Shown: positions 36,703 to 45,800 of the stretch, one piece after another
How positions within the stretch are numbered: the first letter of the stretch is position 1
Layout: each line of letters begins with the position of its first letter
Assembly (NCBI RefSeq): GCF_024362205.1
Contig: NZ_CP101462.1
Location: 1,144,501-1,208,500 of the forward strand
DNA from: Exiguobacterium aurantiacum
GTDB taxonomy: Bacteria > Bacillota > Bacilli > Exiguobacteriales > Exiguobacteriaceae
Length of the DNA stretch: 64,000 nt
Direction of reading: 5' to 3'
The notes under the pieces: generated by a model
What the model was told of the DNA's origin: nothing
Seen by the model: only the letters and a program-made list of their open reading frames with translations
Database searches by the model: none
Program-made: the position numbers and the translations under genes

Positions 36703-37449
36703 ATGCAACGTTACTTTTTACCGCGTGACTCATTTGTCAATGACACGGCCACGTTACCGGCCGACGTCGTCCACCATATCGGGACAGTGCTCCGGGAGAC
36801 GCCCGGTTATCGCATGGTGCTCTTAGACGGTACCGGTCTCGAGTATGAGGCCGAGGTCGTGACGCTCGAGAAGAAGACGGGCACGGCCCGTGTGCTCGAA
36901 CGCCGTCAAGCGACGACCGAACTTCCCGTCGACGTGACGCTCGCTTATGCGCTCCCGAAAGGTGATAAAGTCGAACTCGTCGCTCAAAAAGGGACCGAGC
37001 TCGGTATGCATCACTTTTGGGTGTTCGAGTCGAAGCGCTCGGTCGCCAAATGGGACGCCAAAAAAGCACCGAAAAAAGTCGAACGGCTCCAAAAAATCAT
37101 GCAGGAAGCAGCCGAGCAGTCTTACCGCGCCGTCGTTCCGATGTGTCAACATATCACACCTCGAGAACTGGCGGACCGGATCGATGGATTCGATGCCGTC
37201 GTCATCGCCTATGAGGAAGAAGCGAAGCAAGGGGAGCAAGCAGCGTTTGCGACCGTATTGCAAGCACTTCAACCTGGGGCGAAACTACTGCTCATCGTCG
37301 GGCCAGAAGGTGGCTTTGACGAAAGTGAAGTGAACGAGTGGACGGTCCGTGGGGCCACGCCTTGTGCGTTCGGACCACGCATCTTGCGTTCGGAGACGGC
37401 GCCGCTTTATGCGCTCGCAGCTGTCTCATATGCACTCGAATTGAATTGA
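36703..37449 (+). CDS. rsmE: 16S rRNA m3U1498 methyltransferase RsmE
   Basis: RsmE methylates N3 of U1498 in 16S rRNA. The 248-residue protein has an N-terminal PUA-like RNA-binding domain and a C-terminal SPOUT knot (LLIVGPEGGFDESEV, FGPRILRSETAPLYALAA). Its ATG is 3 nt after the prmA stop. It ends the heat-shock operon at a terminator. Confidence 0.95.
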   Translation: MQRYFLPRDSFVNDTATLPADVVHHIGTVLRETPGYRMVLLDGTGLEYEAEVVTLEKKTGTARVLERRQATTELPVDVTLAYALPKGDKVELVAQKGTELGMHHFWVFESKRSVAKWDAKKAPKKVERLQKIMQEAAEQSYRAVVPMCQHITPRELADRIDGFDAVVIAYEEEAKQGEQAAFATVLQALQPGAKLLLIVGPEGGFDESEVNEWTVRGATPCAFGPRILRSETAPLYALAAVSYALELN

Positions 37450-37456
37450 TACGTCA

Positions 37457-37491
37457 AACGGCTCTCGCGTATGCGGGAGCCGTTATTTTTA
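37457..37491 (+). terminator. Terminator of the hrcA-rsmE operon
   Basis: AACGGCTCTCGC/GCGGGAGCCGTT with loop GTAT is followed by a T-rich run. Confidence 0.88.
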
Positions 37492-37494
37492 TCA

Positions 37495-37531
37495 AGAAAA
37501 AAACAGGCTCGCGATTTGGACTCGAGCCTGT
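37495..37531 (-). terminator. Terminator of the subtilase gene
   Basis: On the minus strand ACAGGCTCG/CGAGCCTGT is followed by seven T. It is separate from the neighbouring plus-strand terminator. Confidence 0.82.
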
Positions 37532-37539
37532 CGAATTCA

Positions 37540-40500
37540 TTATTTGACGAGTGTGATCGTCTTCGTTGTCACGTTACCGGCGAGGTCGGTCGCCTCGAAC
37601 GTGAACGTGTTCTCACCTGATGTCACAGGAAGCGTGACCGTCTGTGTTTTCGTGAATGAACGCATCTCATACGGGGCTTTCAGCGCTTGGCTGAATTTCA
37701 AGTCACCGTTGACGACGAGTTTCACTTCATCGAAGTTGTCTTTCACAGTCACACTGACATCGACCGACGTTTGTTTTTTACTAATCTTCTTCGGCAGTTT
37801 TCCGAGTTCAATCACGGCTGGTGTCGTGTCCACGAAAATCGCGCGTTGGAAGTTGGCCACGTTGCCGGCCGCATCTTCGGCGACGAACCGTAATTTATGG
37901 ACACCGTCCGCGAACGTCCGGGTCGTATTGAAGACGTGTTCTTTCTTCGCATCGTCCCATGTGAGCGGCACGTCAACACCGTCGACTTGGAACGACTGGA
38001 TTGCCGATGCATCTTGAATCGTTCCTGCGACCGGGACGACCGCTGTCGCATATGGTGTCAAAGCGAGCGGGGCGTTCACGAACACGCCTGGCTTATCCGC
38101 GTCTGTCGAGTAAGCGACCGTCTTCGTCGTGCTGTTGCCGGCGTGGTCGACGACGCGAACGCTGACTTGATCAGCCTCACTGACGCCTGTGAACGTGTAG
38201 GCCTTGCCGTCCGCTTGCTTGGCGACGGATTTCCCGTTCAAGAAGTACTCGACCGAATGGACTCCAGAGAATTCATCTTTCGCTTGGACGGCCAAGCTGT
38301 CTCCTTGCCATTTCGTCGTGAACGTTGGATCCGTGTAATCGACTTTGACCGGGAAGCGGAGCGTCTGGGCTTGTTTCTTCATGTAATCGATACTTCCTTC
38401 GATTTCATAGAAGTACTTGCCGGCCGGGGCTGGTTTGCCGTTTAACTGGCCATCCCATGTATAAGCGGCCGAATAGTAATAAGGTGTGTTGGCACCGCCA
38501 TCAAAGTAGTTCTTGCGAAGCGCTTCGTCTTGGAATAACGTCCGAACGACATTACCTGCCTCGTCGACGATGCGATACTTGACGTCCTTGGCGTTACGAA
38601 GCAACGAGAACACCGGTACGGCAACATCTTTTGAGCCATCTTTGTCCGGTGAGAAGGCGATCGCGTCGGCAGAGACCGATTGGTCGAGGTTCGAACCGAG
38701 ATAGTTCCCTGTTTGATCGACCATACCTGACACTTCATAGAACGAGCCGTCTTCATAGATCGAGGCATCGAAGATTGGCGCCTTGCCCCAGTCTCCTTCG
38801 AAACCGACGAACGGTACGACGAGTGACGGGTTGCCCTCAGGACCGTTGACGTCCGTCAAGCGAACGAATCCATCGACGAAGTAACCGTTCTCGAAGACAT
38901 CTTTCGCCGGTACGAGACCGTCAAGCGTTTTCGGATTGAGCACTTGCGCTTTCGAGACGTCGAGTACGACTTTGAGCTCTACTTTCGCGTTCGGTTTTAC
39001 TTTGACCGTGCTGACTTTCTTACCGTTGACCGTCACTTTTGTATTCTCGAGCGCTTGTGCTTCCATCGCGTTCTGAACGAGTCCGGCCGTCTTTTCAATG
39101 GCGAGATCGGTTTGGAGTGAAGAAGACACGTTATACGATACGGCCTTGTCCGACAAGTTCTCGACGACAAGCGTGAACGTCGCCTTGCTGCGGTTCAATT
39201 CTTTGAGCGCGACTTTGGCTTCTTTCGTCTTCTTCTCGTACGCGATCGCCGGTGTCGAGACGGCAGCATGCAATTGCATGAGACCGGCTCCACCACGACG
39301 CGGCGTATACGGAAGGTTCTGTTTCAACTGTTTGTTGAGCGGTCCGATATCCGTGACCGCTTTCGACGTGTTGATGAGCAAGTTCTTCGCCATCGTGACA
39401 CGTGGCGTGCCCGTCAAGTTGAAGTCACGGTCGACACGATCGAGCACGAGGGCGGCTCCACCGGCAACGTGAGGCGCGGCCATCGAGGTACCGCTCATCA
39501 AGCCGTATTGGTTATCATTCAACGTCGAGAAGATTTGACCGCCTGGTGCCGAGATCTCCGGCTTGAAGTCAAGGTTTGGCGTCATGCCCCACGACGTGAA
39601 GTTCGAGAGTTGACCAGCCGCGCCGTTGACGACGCTGAGGCGATCGCCGGCAAAACCGATTGTCATCTGTTCACCAGCGAGGAGACGTTGTTGCAACGTG
39701 TTCCCGTCTTTGATACTGAGCGAGGCCATCGGGATTTTCGGGTTCGAGAGCGCCATGCTCACATAATCGCCGTGACCGACGGCTCCACGGACGATGACGC
39801 CAGCTGCGCCGTTCGCTTCGGCTGTCTGTTGAATGTTTGAATAGAAGTAGCTGCCGTCGCGGACCGCGAGGACGATTTTTCCTTTGACGTCTTTTCCGAC
39901 GTATTGGCTCGGTTGGCCGTCGCCGACGTAGACGAGGTCGTAGTCACCTTGGGTGAAGGCGGGACCGTCTTGTTTTTTCCAACCGATCTTATCGGTAGCG
40001 TCACCTGACTTGATCGAGAACGCATCCAATTGGATTTGATCGTTCTCAAGTGAAGCGACCGATGTCGATGCCGAGCTGACACTCGGAGCCCCGACGACGC
40101 CCGTGTCCGGGTTGTTGGCGTACGGGAGGTCGTAGCCGTTCCCAAAATAGGCCGAGTTCCCTGCTGAGATGGACATGAACACACCGTTATCGACGGCGCG
40201 TTGCACGGCTTGTTGTTCCGGTGAGTCAGCATCGACGAAACCGGCCGTTGAACCGAGGCTCATGTTGATGACGTCCGCACCAAGCTTGATGGCGTCATCG
40301 ATCGCTTTGATGTAAATATCGCCATATGTCGAAGCGTAGTTCGGATCGTTACTGAATACTTTGAGCCCGAGCACTTGGGCCTCAGGTGCGACCCCTTTCA
40401 AGCCACCGGCCGCTTCATCCCCATTGGCGGCGACCGTACCGGAGACGTGCATCCCGTGCATCGAGGCGCCAGGTGAATCGTCACGGATGTCATCGTTCTC

Positions 40501-41199
40501 ATCGTAATAGTTATAGGCGTATGGGACTTTCTCGTTTATGTAAGCACCAGGCATGCCGAACGTGCTGACGGCCGTCTCGACTTCTGTTTGAGACAACTCG
40601 GCTTTTGAGTCATCCGTGAGACGGAAATCGCGGTGGTCGGCATCGACGCCTGTATCGATGACAGCGACGATTGTGCCCTCACCCGTGAACCCGTAATCGC
40701 CCCATGTCTGCTGTGATTGGACCATGCCATTGCTCGTGACCATGTCCGGTTTGACTTCTGGACGTTCGTACTCGTTGACGACGTGGACGTTTGCGACTTC
40801 AGGCAACGCCTCGACCTTCTTGACGTCGGTTGCCGTCAGCATCGTACTGAAACCGTTGAAGACGGTCGTGAACTCTTCGAGTGTCACGGCTTTGACGCCT
40901 TTTTTCGAGATAGCGGCTTTCGCTTTCTTCTGTTCGGCTTTGACGAGCTTTTGGGCACCGTCTTTCTCCGTTTTCGTCAACTCGTTAAATTTCTTACCTT
41001 TTTTCTTCGCTTGCTCGATTGCCGGGGCACCGACGAGTTCGACGACGACACGTAACTTCTCATGCTTATCGGTCGTGCTCACACTTTGTTTGACGCTTGG
41101 TTTGGCTAGAACGGGTTCAGCACCGAGGCCGAGTAGGCCAGGGGTCAACGCGAGGCATGTCGCGAGGGAGACGTTCAAATAAAATTTTGGTTGTGGCAA
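37540..41199 (-). CDS. Large secreted S8 serine protease (subtilase)
   Basis: The 1219-residue protein has a signal peptide (hydrophobic run ending PVLAKPS, cleavage near residue 33) and an I9-type propeptide (about 45-140). The subtilase domain carries the triad Asp in VIDTGVD (about 180), His in MHGMHVSGT (about 250) and Ser in SGTSMAAPHVAGG (about 570). A PA-type insert lies between His and Ser (about 390-500). An Fn3-like domain follows, then several C-terminal Ig-like repeats with D-x-A/x-GN motifs (VDEAGN, VDHAGN, AEDAAGN, ATDLAGN). It degrades proteins outside the cell. No LPxTG or SLH anchor is seen. I chose TTG 41199, 8 nt from GGAGG; TTG 41214 overlaps that site. Confidence 0.92.
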   Translation of the reverse strand: MPQPKFYLNVSLATCLALTPGLLGLGAEPVLAKPSVKQSVSTTDKHEKLRVVVELVGAPAIEQAKKKGKKFNELTKTEKDGAQKLVKAEQKKAKAAISKKGVKAVTLEEFTTVFNGFSTMLTATDVKKVEALPEVANVHVVNEYERPEVKPDMVTSNGMVQSQQTWGDYGFTGEGTIVAVIDTGVDADHRDFRLTDDSKAELSQTEVETAVSTFGMPGAYINEKVPYAYNYYDENDDIRDDSPGASMHGMHVSGTVAANGDEAAGGLKGVAPEAQVLGLKVFSNDPNYASTYGDIYIKAIDDAIKLGADVINMSLGSTAGFVDADSPEQQAVQRAVDNGVFMSISAGNSAYFGNGYDLPYANNPDTGVVGAPSVSSASTSVASLENDQIQLDAFSIKSGDATDKIGWKKQDGPAFTQGDYDLVYVGDGQPSQYVGKDVKGKIVLAVRDGSYFYSNIQQTAEANGAAGVIVRGAVGHGDYVSMALSNPKIPMASLSIKDGNTLQQRLLAGEQMTIGFAGDRLSVVNGAAGQLSNFTSWGMTPNLDFKPEISAPGGQIFSTLNDNQYGLMSGTSMAAPHVAGGAALVLDRVDRDFNLTGTPRVTMAKNLLINTSKAVTDIGPLNKQLKQNLPYTPRRGGAGLMQLHAAVSTPAIAYEKKTKEAKVALKELNRSKATFTLVVENLSDKAVSYNVSSSLQTDLAIEKTAGLVQNAMEAQALENTKVTVNGKKVSTVKVKPNAKVELKVVLDVSKAQVLNPKTLDGLVPAKDVFENGYFVDGFVRLTDVNGPEGNPSLVVPFVGFEGDWGKAPIFDASIYEDGSFYEVSGMVDQTGNYLGSNLDQSVSADAIAFSPDKDGSKDVAVPVFSLLRNAKDVKYRIVDEAGNVVRTLFQDEALRKNYFDGGANTPYYYSAAYTWDGQLNGKPAPAGKYFYEIEGSIDYMKKQAQTLRFPVKVDYTDPTFTTKWQGDSLAVQAKDEFSGVHSVEYFLNGKSVAKQADGKAYTFTGVSEADQVSVRVVDHAGNSTTKTVAYSTDADKPGVFVNAPLALTPYATAVVPVAGTIQDASAIQSFQVDGVDVPLTWDDAKKEHVFNTTRTFADGVHKLRFVAEDAAGNVANFQRAIFVDTTPAVIELGKLPKKISKKQTSVDVSVTVKDNFDEVKLVVNGDLKFSQALKAPYEMRSFTKTQTVTLPVTSGENTFTFEATDLAGNVTTKTITLVK

Positions 41200-41258
41200 T
41201 TTGGTATCCTCCAATCGTTTTTTGAAAAAATAAATCCATTTGTGGAAAATGATAGCGG

Positions 41259-41264
41259 ATTATA
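41259..41264 (-). promoter_or_regulatory. Possible -10 box of the subtilase promoter
   Basis: A perfect TATAAT on the minus strand lies about 60 nt before the start codon. The -35 region is only A-rich, so the promoter may need an activator or may be read by another sigma factor. Confidence 0.4.
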
Positions 41265-41340
41265 ATGTGGAAATCTGCCTGTTTTTTAAACGATAGGGTA
41301 ATGAATTTGAACAAATTAAAAGATTCTGACAATTACTTTG

Positions 41341-41376
41341 GACCTATGTGCTCATATTGGCACATAGGTCTTTTTT
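41341..41376 (+). terminator. Orphan plus-strand terminator in the subtilase-yrrT gap
   Basis: A perfect 11-bp stem GACCTATGTGC/GCACATAGGTC with an 8-base loop is followed by T6. No plus-strand gene lies upstream (the neighbour is antisense), so it may end a small RNA or guard the yrrT operon from read-through. The rest of 41200-41527 shows no coding potential, only AT-rich promoter DNA. Confidence 0.8.
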
Positions 41377-41527
41377 CAGTTTTGAGCTCCAAGTCTCAAA
41401 AAATGAAGCTTTTAACATGAAACGGACAAAATACTTGAGATTTCAGATAGAAGTTGATACGGTCTGAAGTAGATAAATCATATAAAACTTATCGATATAG
41501 TCTGAATAAAGATGATGAGGTGACAGC

Positions 41528-42172
41528 ATGGGATTACAATTCATGGACATTTTTAAAGAATGGGCGTCAGAATACGACGCGACCGTGACCGGACATGACG
41601 AACAATATCGTGAAGTGTTCGCCGGATACGAGACGATGCTCGGTGAGGTCGTCGACCAATTAGAAGGTCGGGTCATGGAGTTCGGCAGCGGGACAGGGAA
41701 CTTGAGCGCAAAAATCTTGGAGCGCCACGAATTGATTTCGGTGGAGCCCTCTCCAGAAATGCGCGCCGTCGCGGCCGAGAAGTTACAACTCGATATCGTC
41801 GACGGTGACTTCCTTAACTATCCGACGGATCAACAGGTCGATACGATCGTGTCGTCCTATGCGTTCCATCATTTGACGGATGACGAGAAACGGACGGCGA
41901 TTCGAAGTTATGTCGATCATCTCGACGCTCCCCGTTTCGTCTTGCTCGATACGATGTTCGCCTCGCAATCGGCGAAACGGGACATCTTGGACTGGGCCGA
42001 AGCGAACGGCTATACCGATTTACTCGAGGATTTGAATCGAGAGTATTACCCGTATACGCAAACAATTCAAGCGATGCTCGAAGCAAATGGCTACACGGTT
42101 AGCCTGACGCAAAAGAATAAATTCGTCTGGCTCGTCGTGGCCACGAAACAAACAGGAGGAACTCAATCATGA
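41528..42172 (+). CDS. yrrT: Class I SAM-dependent methyltransferase YrrT
   Basis: The 214-residue protein has the Rossmann SAM motif VMEFGSGTGNLSAKI (about residue 49) and the later SSYAFHHLTDDEK. Its sequence and operon place match YrrT of B. subtilis, which heads the methionine-to-cysteine operon; its true substrate is uncertain. GAGGTGA precedes the ATG. Its stop overlaps luxS (ATGA). Confidence 0.88.
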   Translation: MGLQFMDIFKEWASEYDATVTGHDEQYREVFAGYETMLGEVVDQLEGRVMEFGSGTGNLSAKILERHELISVEPSPEMRAVAAEKLQLDIVDGDFLNYPTDQQVDTIVSSYAFHHLTDDEKRTAIRSYVDHLDAPRFVLLDTMFASQSAKRDILDWAEANGYTDLLEDLNREYYPYTQTIQAMLEANGYTVSLTQKNKFVWLVVATKQTGGTQS

Positions 42173-42636
42173 AAAGTTATAAAGTCGAAAGCTTTAATTT
42201 AGACCATACAAAAGTACAAGCCCCATACGTCCGTCTAGCCGGAGTGAAGAAAGGGACGGCCGATACGATTTATAAATATGACATTCGCTTCATTCAACCG
42301 AACGAGGGTCTCATGCCGATGCGGGCCGTCCATTCGCTCGAGCACTTGATTGCAGAAAACAGCCGCAGCCACTCGAACCAAATCATCGACGTATCACCGA
42401 TGGGTTGCCAGACAGGCTTCTATTGGACGATGTTGAATGATGGGGATTACGAAGCGATGCTCGACCTTGTCGAAGCGACACTCCGCGACGCAGCAAATGC
42501 GACGGAGTTACCGGCACAAAACCCGATTCAATGCGGAAGCGCGAACCATCACGATTTCGAGGGCGCGAAGAAGCTCGCGGCCGATATGCTCGCTAAGCGT
42601 GACGAGTGGCACATCATCTTCAAGGACGAAGCATAA
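42169..42636 (+). CDS. luxS: S-ribosylhomocysteine lyase LuxS
   Basis: LuxS cleaves S-ribosylhomocysteine to homocysteine and DPD, the precursor of autoinducer 2. The 155-residue protein has the metal motif HSLEHLIAE (HxxEH, about residues 53-57) and SPMGCQTGFYW with the catalytic Cys (about 83). It sits between yrrT and mccA, so its homocysteine product goes directly to reverse transsulfuration. Confidence 0.97.
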   Translation: MKSYKVESFNLDHTKVQAPYVRLAGVKKGTADTIYKYDIRFIQPNEGLMPMRAVHSLEHLIAENSRSHSNQIIDVSPMGCQTGFYWTMLNDGDYEAMLDLVEATLRDAANATELPAQNPIQCGSANHHDFEGAKKLAADMLAKRDEWHIIFKDEA

Positions 42637-42637
42637 A

Positions 42638-43576
42638 ATGATTGTCCAAAGCGTCTATGAATTGATTGGGGAGACGCCTCTACTCGAATTGCGGACGTTG
42701 CCGGTGCCGCCGGGTGTGAAAGTATACGGTAAGCTCGAGATGATGAATCCGGGCGGAAGCGTCAAGGACCGGCTCGGTCTACAATTGATTGAACGGGCGC
42801 TTGAACGTGGACAACTTGAACGCGGGGGAACGGTCGTCGAACCGACGGCCGGGAACACCGGAATCGGGCTCGCGCTCGCCTGTCAACGTCACGGCATCCA
42901 GTTGATGACCGTCACTCCGGAGAAGTTCAGTCAAGAGAAGCAGGCGTTGATGGCACTACTCGGGGCGACCGTCGTCAACACGCCGACGGAGCTCGGGATG
43001 AAAGGCGCTATCGCGCGGGCGAAAGAGCTCGCCGTCGAACATGGCGCCTATGTGCCGGAACAGTTCTCGAATCCGGACAATCCGGACGCGTACGTCGATA
43101 CGCTCGCCCTTGAACTTCAGGCCGACCTCCCGAACATCGATGTGTTTGTCGCCGGGGCCGGATCCGGCGGTACGTTCACAGGTGTCGCGAGCAAATTGCG
43201 ACCGAACGGGACGAAGACGATCGTCGTCGAGCCGGAAGGGTCGATTTTAAATGGCGGAGAACCAGGTCCGCACAAGACAGAAGGCATCGGCGTCGAGTCA
43301 TGGCCGGCGTTCTTACCGCGCGACCTCGTCGATGGGATTTATACGATCACAGACGAAGAGGCGTTCTATTATGTCGCCCATCTGGCCAAGCAAGAAGGAT
43401 TGCTCGTCGGAAGTTCATCCGGCGCGGCCATCGCGGCTTGCGTGCAAGAAGCGGCTCAGATGACGGAAGGGGTCATCGTGACGATCTTACCGGACAGCGT
43501 TGAACGTTATTTAAGTCAAGGAATAGTCAAGGAGGCAGAATATGCGTACAAAAACAGCACTCATTCACGGCGGTAA
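42638..43576 (+). CDS. mccA: PLP cystathionine beta-synthase, O-acetylserine dependent
   Basis: The 312-residue PLP enzyme has the binding Lys in NPGGSVKDRLG (about residue 41), VEPTAGNTGIGLA and the phosphate loop GAGSGGTFTGVA. By family and operon it is MccA (YrhA), which joins homocysteine and O-acetylserine to cystathionine; a cysteine synthase role cannot be excluded by sequence alone. The ATG lies 2 nt after the luxS stop. Its end overlaps mccB by 35 nt. Confidence 0.88.
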   Translation: MIVQSVYELIGETPLLELRTLPVPPGVKVYGKLEMMNPGGSVKDRLGLQLIERALERGQLERGGTVVEPTAGNTGIGLALACQRHGIQLMTVTPEKFSQEKQALMALLGATVVNTPTELGMKGAIARAKELAVEHGAYVPEQFSNPDNPDAYVDTLALELQADLPNIDVFVAGAGSGGTFTGVASKLRPNGTKTIVVEPEGSILNGGEPGPHKTEGIGVESWPAFLPRDLVDGIYTITDEEAFYYVAHLAKQEGLLVGSSSGAAIAACVQEAAQMTEGVIVTILPDSVERYLSQGIVKEAEYAYKNSTHSRR

Positions 43577-44699
43577 AACGACGGACCCGTTGACGGGAGC
43601 CGTCACACCACCGATTTATCAGACGAGCACGTATAAGCAGGATGGCATTGGCAATCTTCGCGAAGGGTATGAATATTCGCGTACGGCCAACCCGACACGG
43701 ACGGCGCTCGAGACGCTCATCGCCGATATCGAGGGTGGTGCCAATGGATTCGCATTCGGTTCTGGGATGGCAGCCATCTCGACGATTTTAATGTTAATGA
43801 AATCAGGGGACCACGTCATCGTCGGTTCTGATGTATATGGGGGAACGTACCGTGTATTCAATCGAGTATTTCAATCACTTGGCTTGGAGGCATCTTTTGT
43901 CGATACGGCCGATACGCAAGCGGTCCGGGAAGCACTTCAACCGAACACGAAAATGATTTACGTCGAGACACCGACGAACCCGTTGTTGAACGTGACCGAC
44001 ATGCGCCTTATCCGCGCCATTGCCGACGAAGCGGACGTCCTGTTCGTCGTCGATAACACGTTCATGACACCGTATTTCCAAAACCCAATCGAACTCGGGG
44101 CGGACTACGTGCTTCATAGTGCCACGAAATATTTGGGCGGCCATAGCGACGTCGTCGCCGGTCTCGTCGTCGCCCGCACGGAAGAGCTTGGGGAGCGCTT
44201 GGCGTTCTTGCAAAACTCAGTCGGCGCGGTGCTTGGACCGCAAGACAGCTTCCTTGTCGTCCGCGGTATCAAGACGCTCGCAGTCCGCATGGAAGAGATT
44301 GAAGCGAATGCGCTCGCTCTTGTCGATTACTTGACGAAGCACGAGGCGGTGAGCCGTGTCCTGCATCCGAGCGTCGGTAGCGAAGAAGCGAAGCGGGTTC
44401 ACTTGTCACAGGCACGCGGCTTCGGTGGCATGATTGCCTTCGACGTCGGTTCAGCCGAGGCGGCCGAACTCGTCGTCGCGAAGACGAAGTACTTCACCCT
44501 CGCCGAGAGTCTCGGCGCAGTCGAGAGCTTGATTAGTGTCCCGGCCCGGATGACCCATGCGTCAATTCCAGCGGAGCGCCGTCTCGAGCTCGGGATTACG
44601 GACGGGCTCGTCCGCATCTCGGTCGGCCTCGAAGATGTACAAGATTTGATTGAAGATTTGGAGCAGGCGCTCGCGGCCGTGGCGACGATTCCGAACTAA
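43542..44699 (+). CDS. mccB: Cystathionine gamma-lyase/PLP trans-sulfuration enzyme
   Basis: The 385-residue enzyme of the Cys/Met metabolism PLP family starts MRTKTALIHGGKTTDPLTG. It has YEYSRTANPTR, FVVDNTFMTPYFQNP and the PLP Lys in DYVLHSATKYLGGHSDV (about residue 197). By context it is MccB (YrhB), which splits cystathionine to cysteine, 2-oxobutanoate and ammonia and may also release sulfide from homocysteine. AAGGAGG precedes the ATG inside mccA. Confidence 0.9.
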   Translation: MRTKTALIHGGKTTDPLTGAVTPPIYQTSTYKQDGIGNLREGYEYSRTANPTRTALETLIADIEGGANGFAFGSGMAAISTILMLMKSGDHVIVGSDVYGGTYRVFNRVFQSLGLEASFVDTADTQAVREALQPNTKMIYVETPTNPLLNVTDMRLIRAIADEADVLFVVDNTFMTPYFQNPIELGADYVLHSATKYLGGHSDVVAGLVVARTEELGERLAFLQNSVGAVLGPQDSFLVVRGIKTLAVRMEEIEANALALVDYLTKHEAVSRVLHPSVGSEEAKRVHLSQARGFGGMIAFDVGSAEAAELVVAKTKYFTLAESLGAVESLISVPARMTHASIPAERRLELGITDGLVRISVGLEDVQDLIEDLEQALAAVATIPN

Positions 44700-44714
44700 G
44701 CTGCATAGTGATTC

Positions 44715-44743
44715 GAGGTGTGCTCGCGAGCGCACCTCTTTTG
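44715..44743 (+). terminator. Terminator of yrrT-luxS-mccA-mccB
   Basis: GAGGTG-x-GCTC/GAGC-x-CACCTC forms a long stem followed by T4. Confidence 0.82.
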
Positions 44744-44768
44744 TCGTGTTCAGGATGAAAGAATTCGC

Positions 44769-44797
44769 TTGAATGTCCGAATCGCATCGACTACACT
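44769..44797 (+). promoter_or_regulatory. Sigma-A promoter of rarD
   Basis: TTGAAT (44769-44774), 17 nt and TACACT (44792-44797) lie about 34 nt before the rarD start. Confidence 0.55.
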
Positions 44798-44830
44798 GAC
44801 GATAATTGATTACGAGAGCGGGTGAACAGA

Positions 44831-45709
44831 GTGAACAAAGGCGTCATGCCGACGGTCGGGGCCTACGTCATGTGGGGCGTCCTACCGATTTATTGGAAGT
44901 TTTTGCAGGAAATACCGAGCGGTCAAATCTTGGCCCATCGCATCGTCTGGTCGTTCCTCTTCATCTTACTCGTCTTGAAATGGACGAAACAGTGGACCGA
45001 GTTCAACTATGCGCTCCGACACCGGGCGACACGGAACGCCTTCATGTTGAACGGATTTATCGTCAGTGCCAACTGGTTCGTGTACATATGGGCGGTCAAT
45101 CACGGCTATATCATCGAAGCGTCACTCGGCTATTACATCAATCCGCTCGTCAGCATGGTGTTAGGCGTGCTTGTTTTTCGGGAATCATTAAATCGAGTGC
45201 AGTGGCTGGCGGTGACCGTGGCGGCGATCGGTGTGCTCGTCTTGACGTTTGGGTACGGGTCGTTCCCGTGGATCGCGTTCATCCTGGCCAGTACGTTCGG
45301 GTTTTATGGGATGGTAAAGAAACGCCGTCCACTTGCCTCGACGGTCAGCCTCGGTATCGAGACGCTCGCGGTCGTGCCGGTCGCCATCATTTTCTTGGGC
45401 TGGCAGACGTCACAGGGCGGATTGACGATGACGACTGAACCGGTCATTTGGGTTGCCTTGGTCGGGACAGGCGTGATGACGGCTTTGCCGCTACTTTTGT
45501 TCGGGTACGGGGCGCAACATATCCCGTTCACGCTCGTCGGGTTTCTTCAATTCATCGCACCGACGCTCAGTCTCGCGATCGGGGTCATCCTCTATAATGA
45601 ACCGTTCACGGGCTATCACATTTTTGCGTTCACGTGTATATGGATTGCCATTTTCTTCTTTAGTTGGAACAGTTGGGTGCAGACGCGAAAACGTCGTCAA
45701 CTCGTCTAA
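44831..45709 (+). CDS. RarD/EamA family transporter
   Basis: The 292-residue protein has about ten membrane helices in two EamA repeats and the RarD signature GAYVMWGVLPIYWK near the N terminus, plus ILAHRIVWSF. RarD relatives are drug/metabolite-type exporters; the substrate is unknown. I chose GTG 44831, with GCGGGTGA upstream; GTG 44822 is an alternative. It is a single gene after the mccB terminator. Confidence 0.87.
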   Translation: MNKGVMPTVGAYVMWGVLPIYWKFLQEIPSGQILAHRIVWSFLFILLVLKWTKQWTEFNYALRHRATRNAFMLNGFIVSANWFVYIWAVNHGYIIEASLGYYINPLVSMVLGVLVFRESLNRVQWLAVTVAAIGVLVLTFGYGSFPWIAFILASTFGFYGMVKKRRPLASTVSLGIETLAVVPVAIIFLGWQTSQGGLTMTTEPVIWVALVGTGVMTALPLLLFGYGAQHIPFTLVGFLQFIAPTLSLAIGVILYNEPFTGYHIFAFTCIWIAIFFFSWNSWVQTRKRRQLV

Positions 45710-45751
45710 ATTGAAAGCTGTTACATTTCAAGAAAACATGATAATATGTTA

Positions 45752-45789
45752 GATGTCAGACCTATATGTCAGACCGATACATCAGAGGA
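45752..45789 (+). repeat. Three imperfect 13-bp tandem repeats before deoC
   Basis: AGATGTCAGACCT, ATATGTCAGACCG and ATACATCAGAGGA follow one another directly. The third runs into the deoC ribosome binding site. They could be an operator or chance duplication. Confidence 0.5.
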
Positions 45790-45800
45790 GGAATTTTACG

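Noticed and set aside
42437..42637. In-frame extension of mccA into luxS
   Set aside because: It overlaps luxS in another frame and reads low-quality residues; the ATG at 42638 matches the family start.
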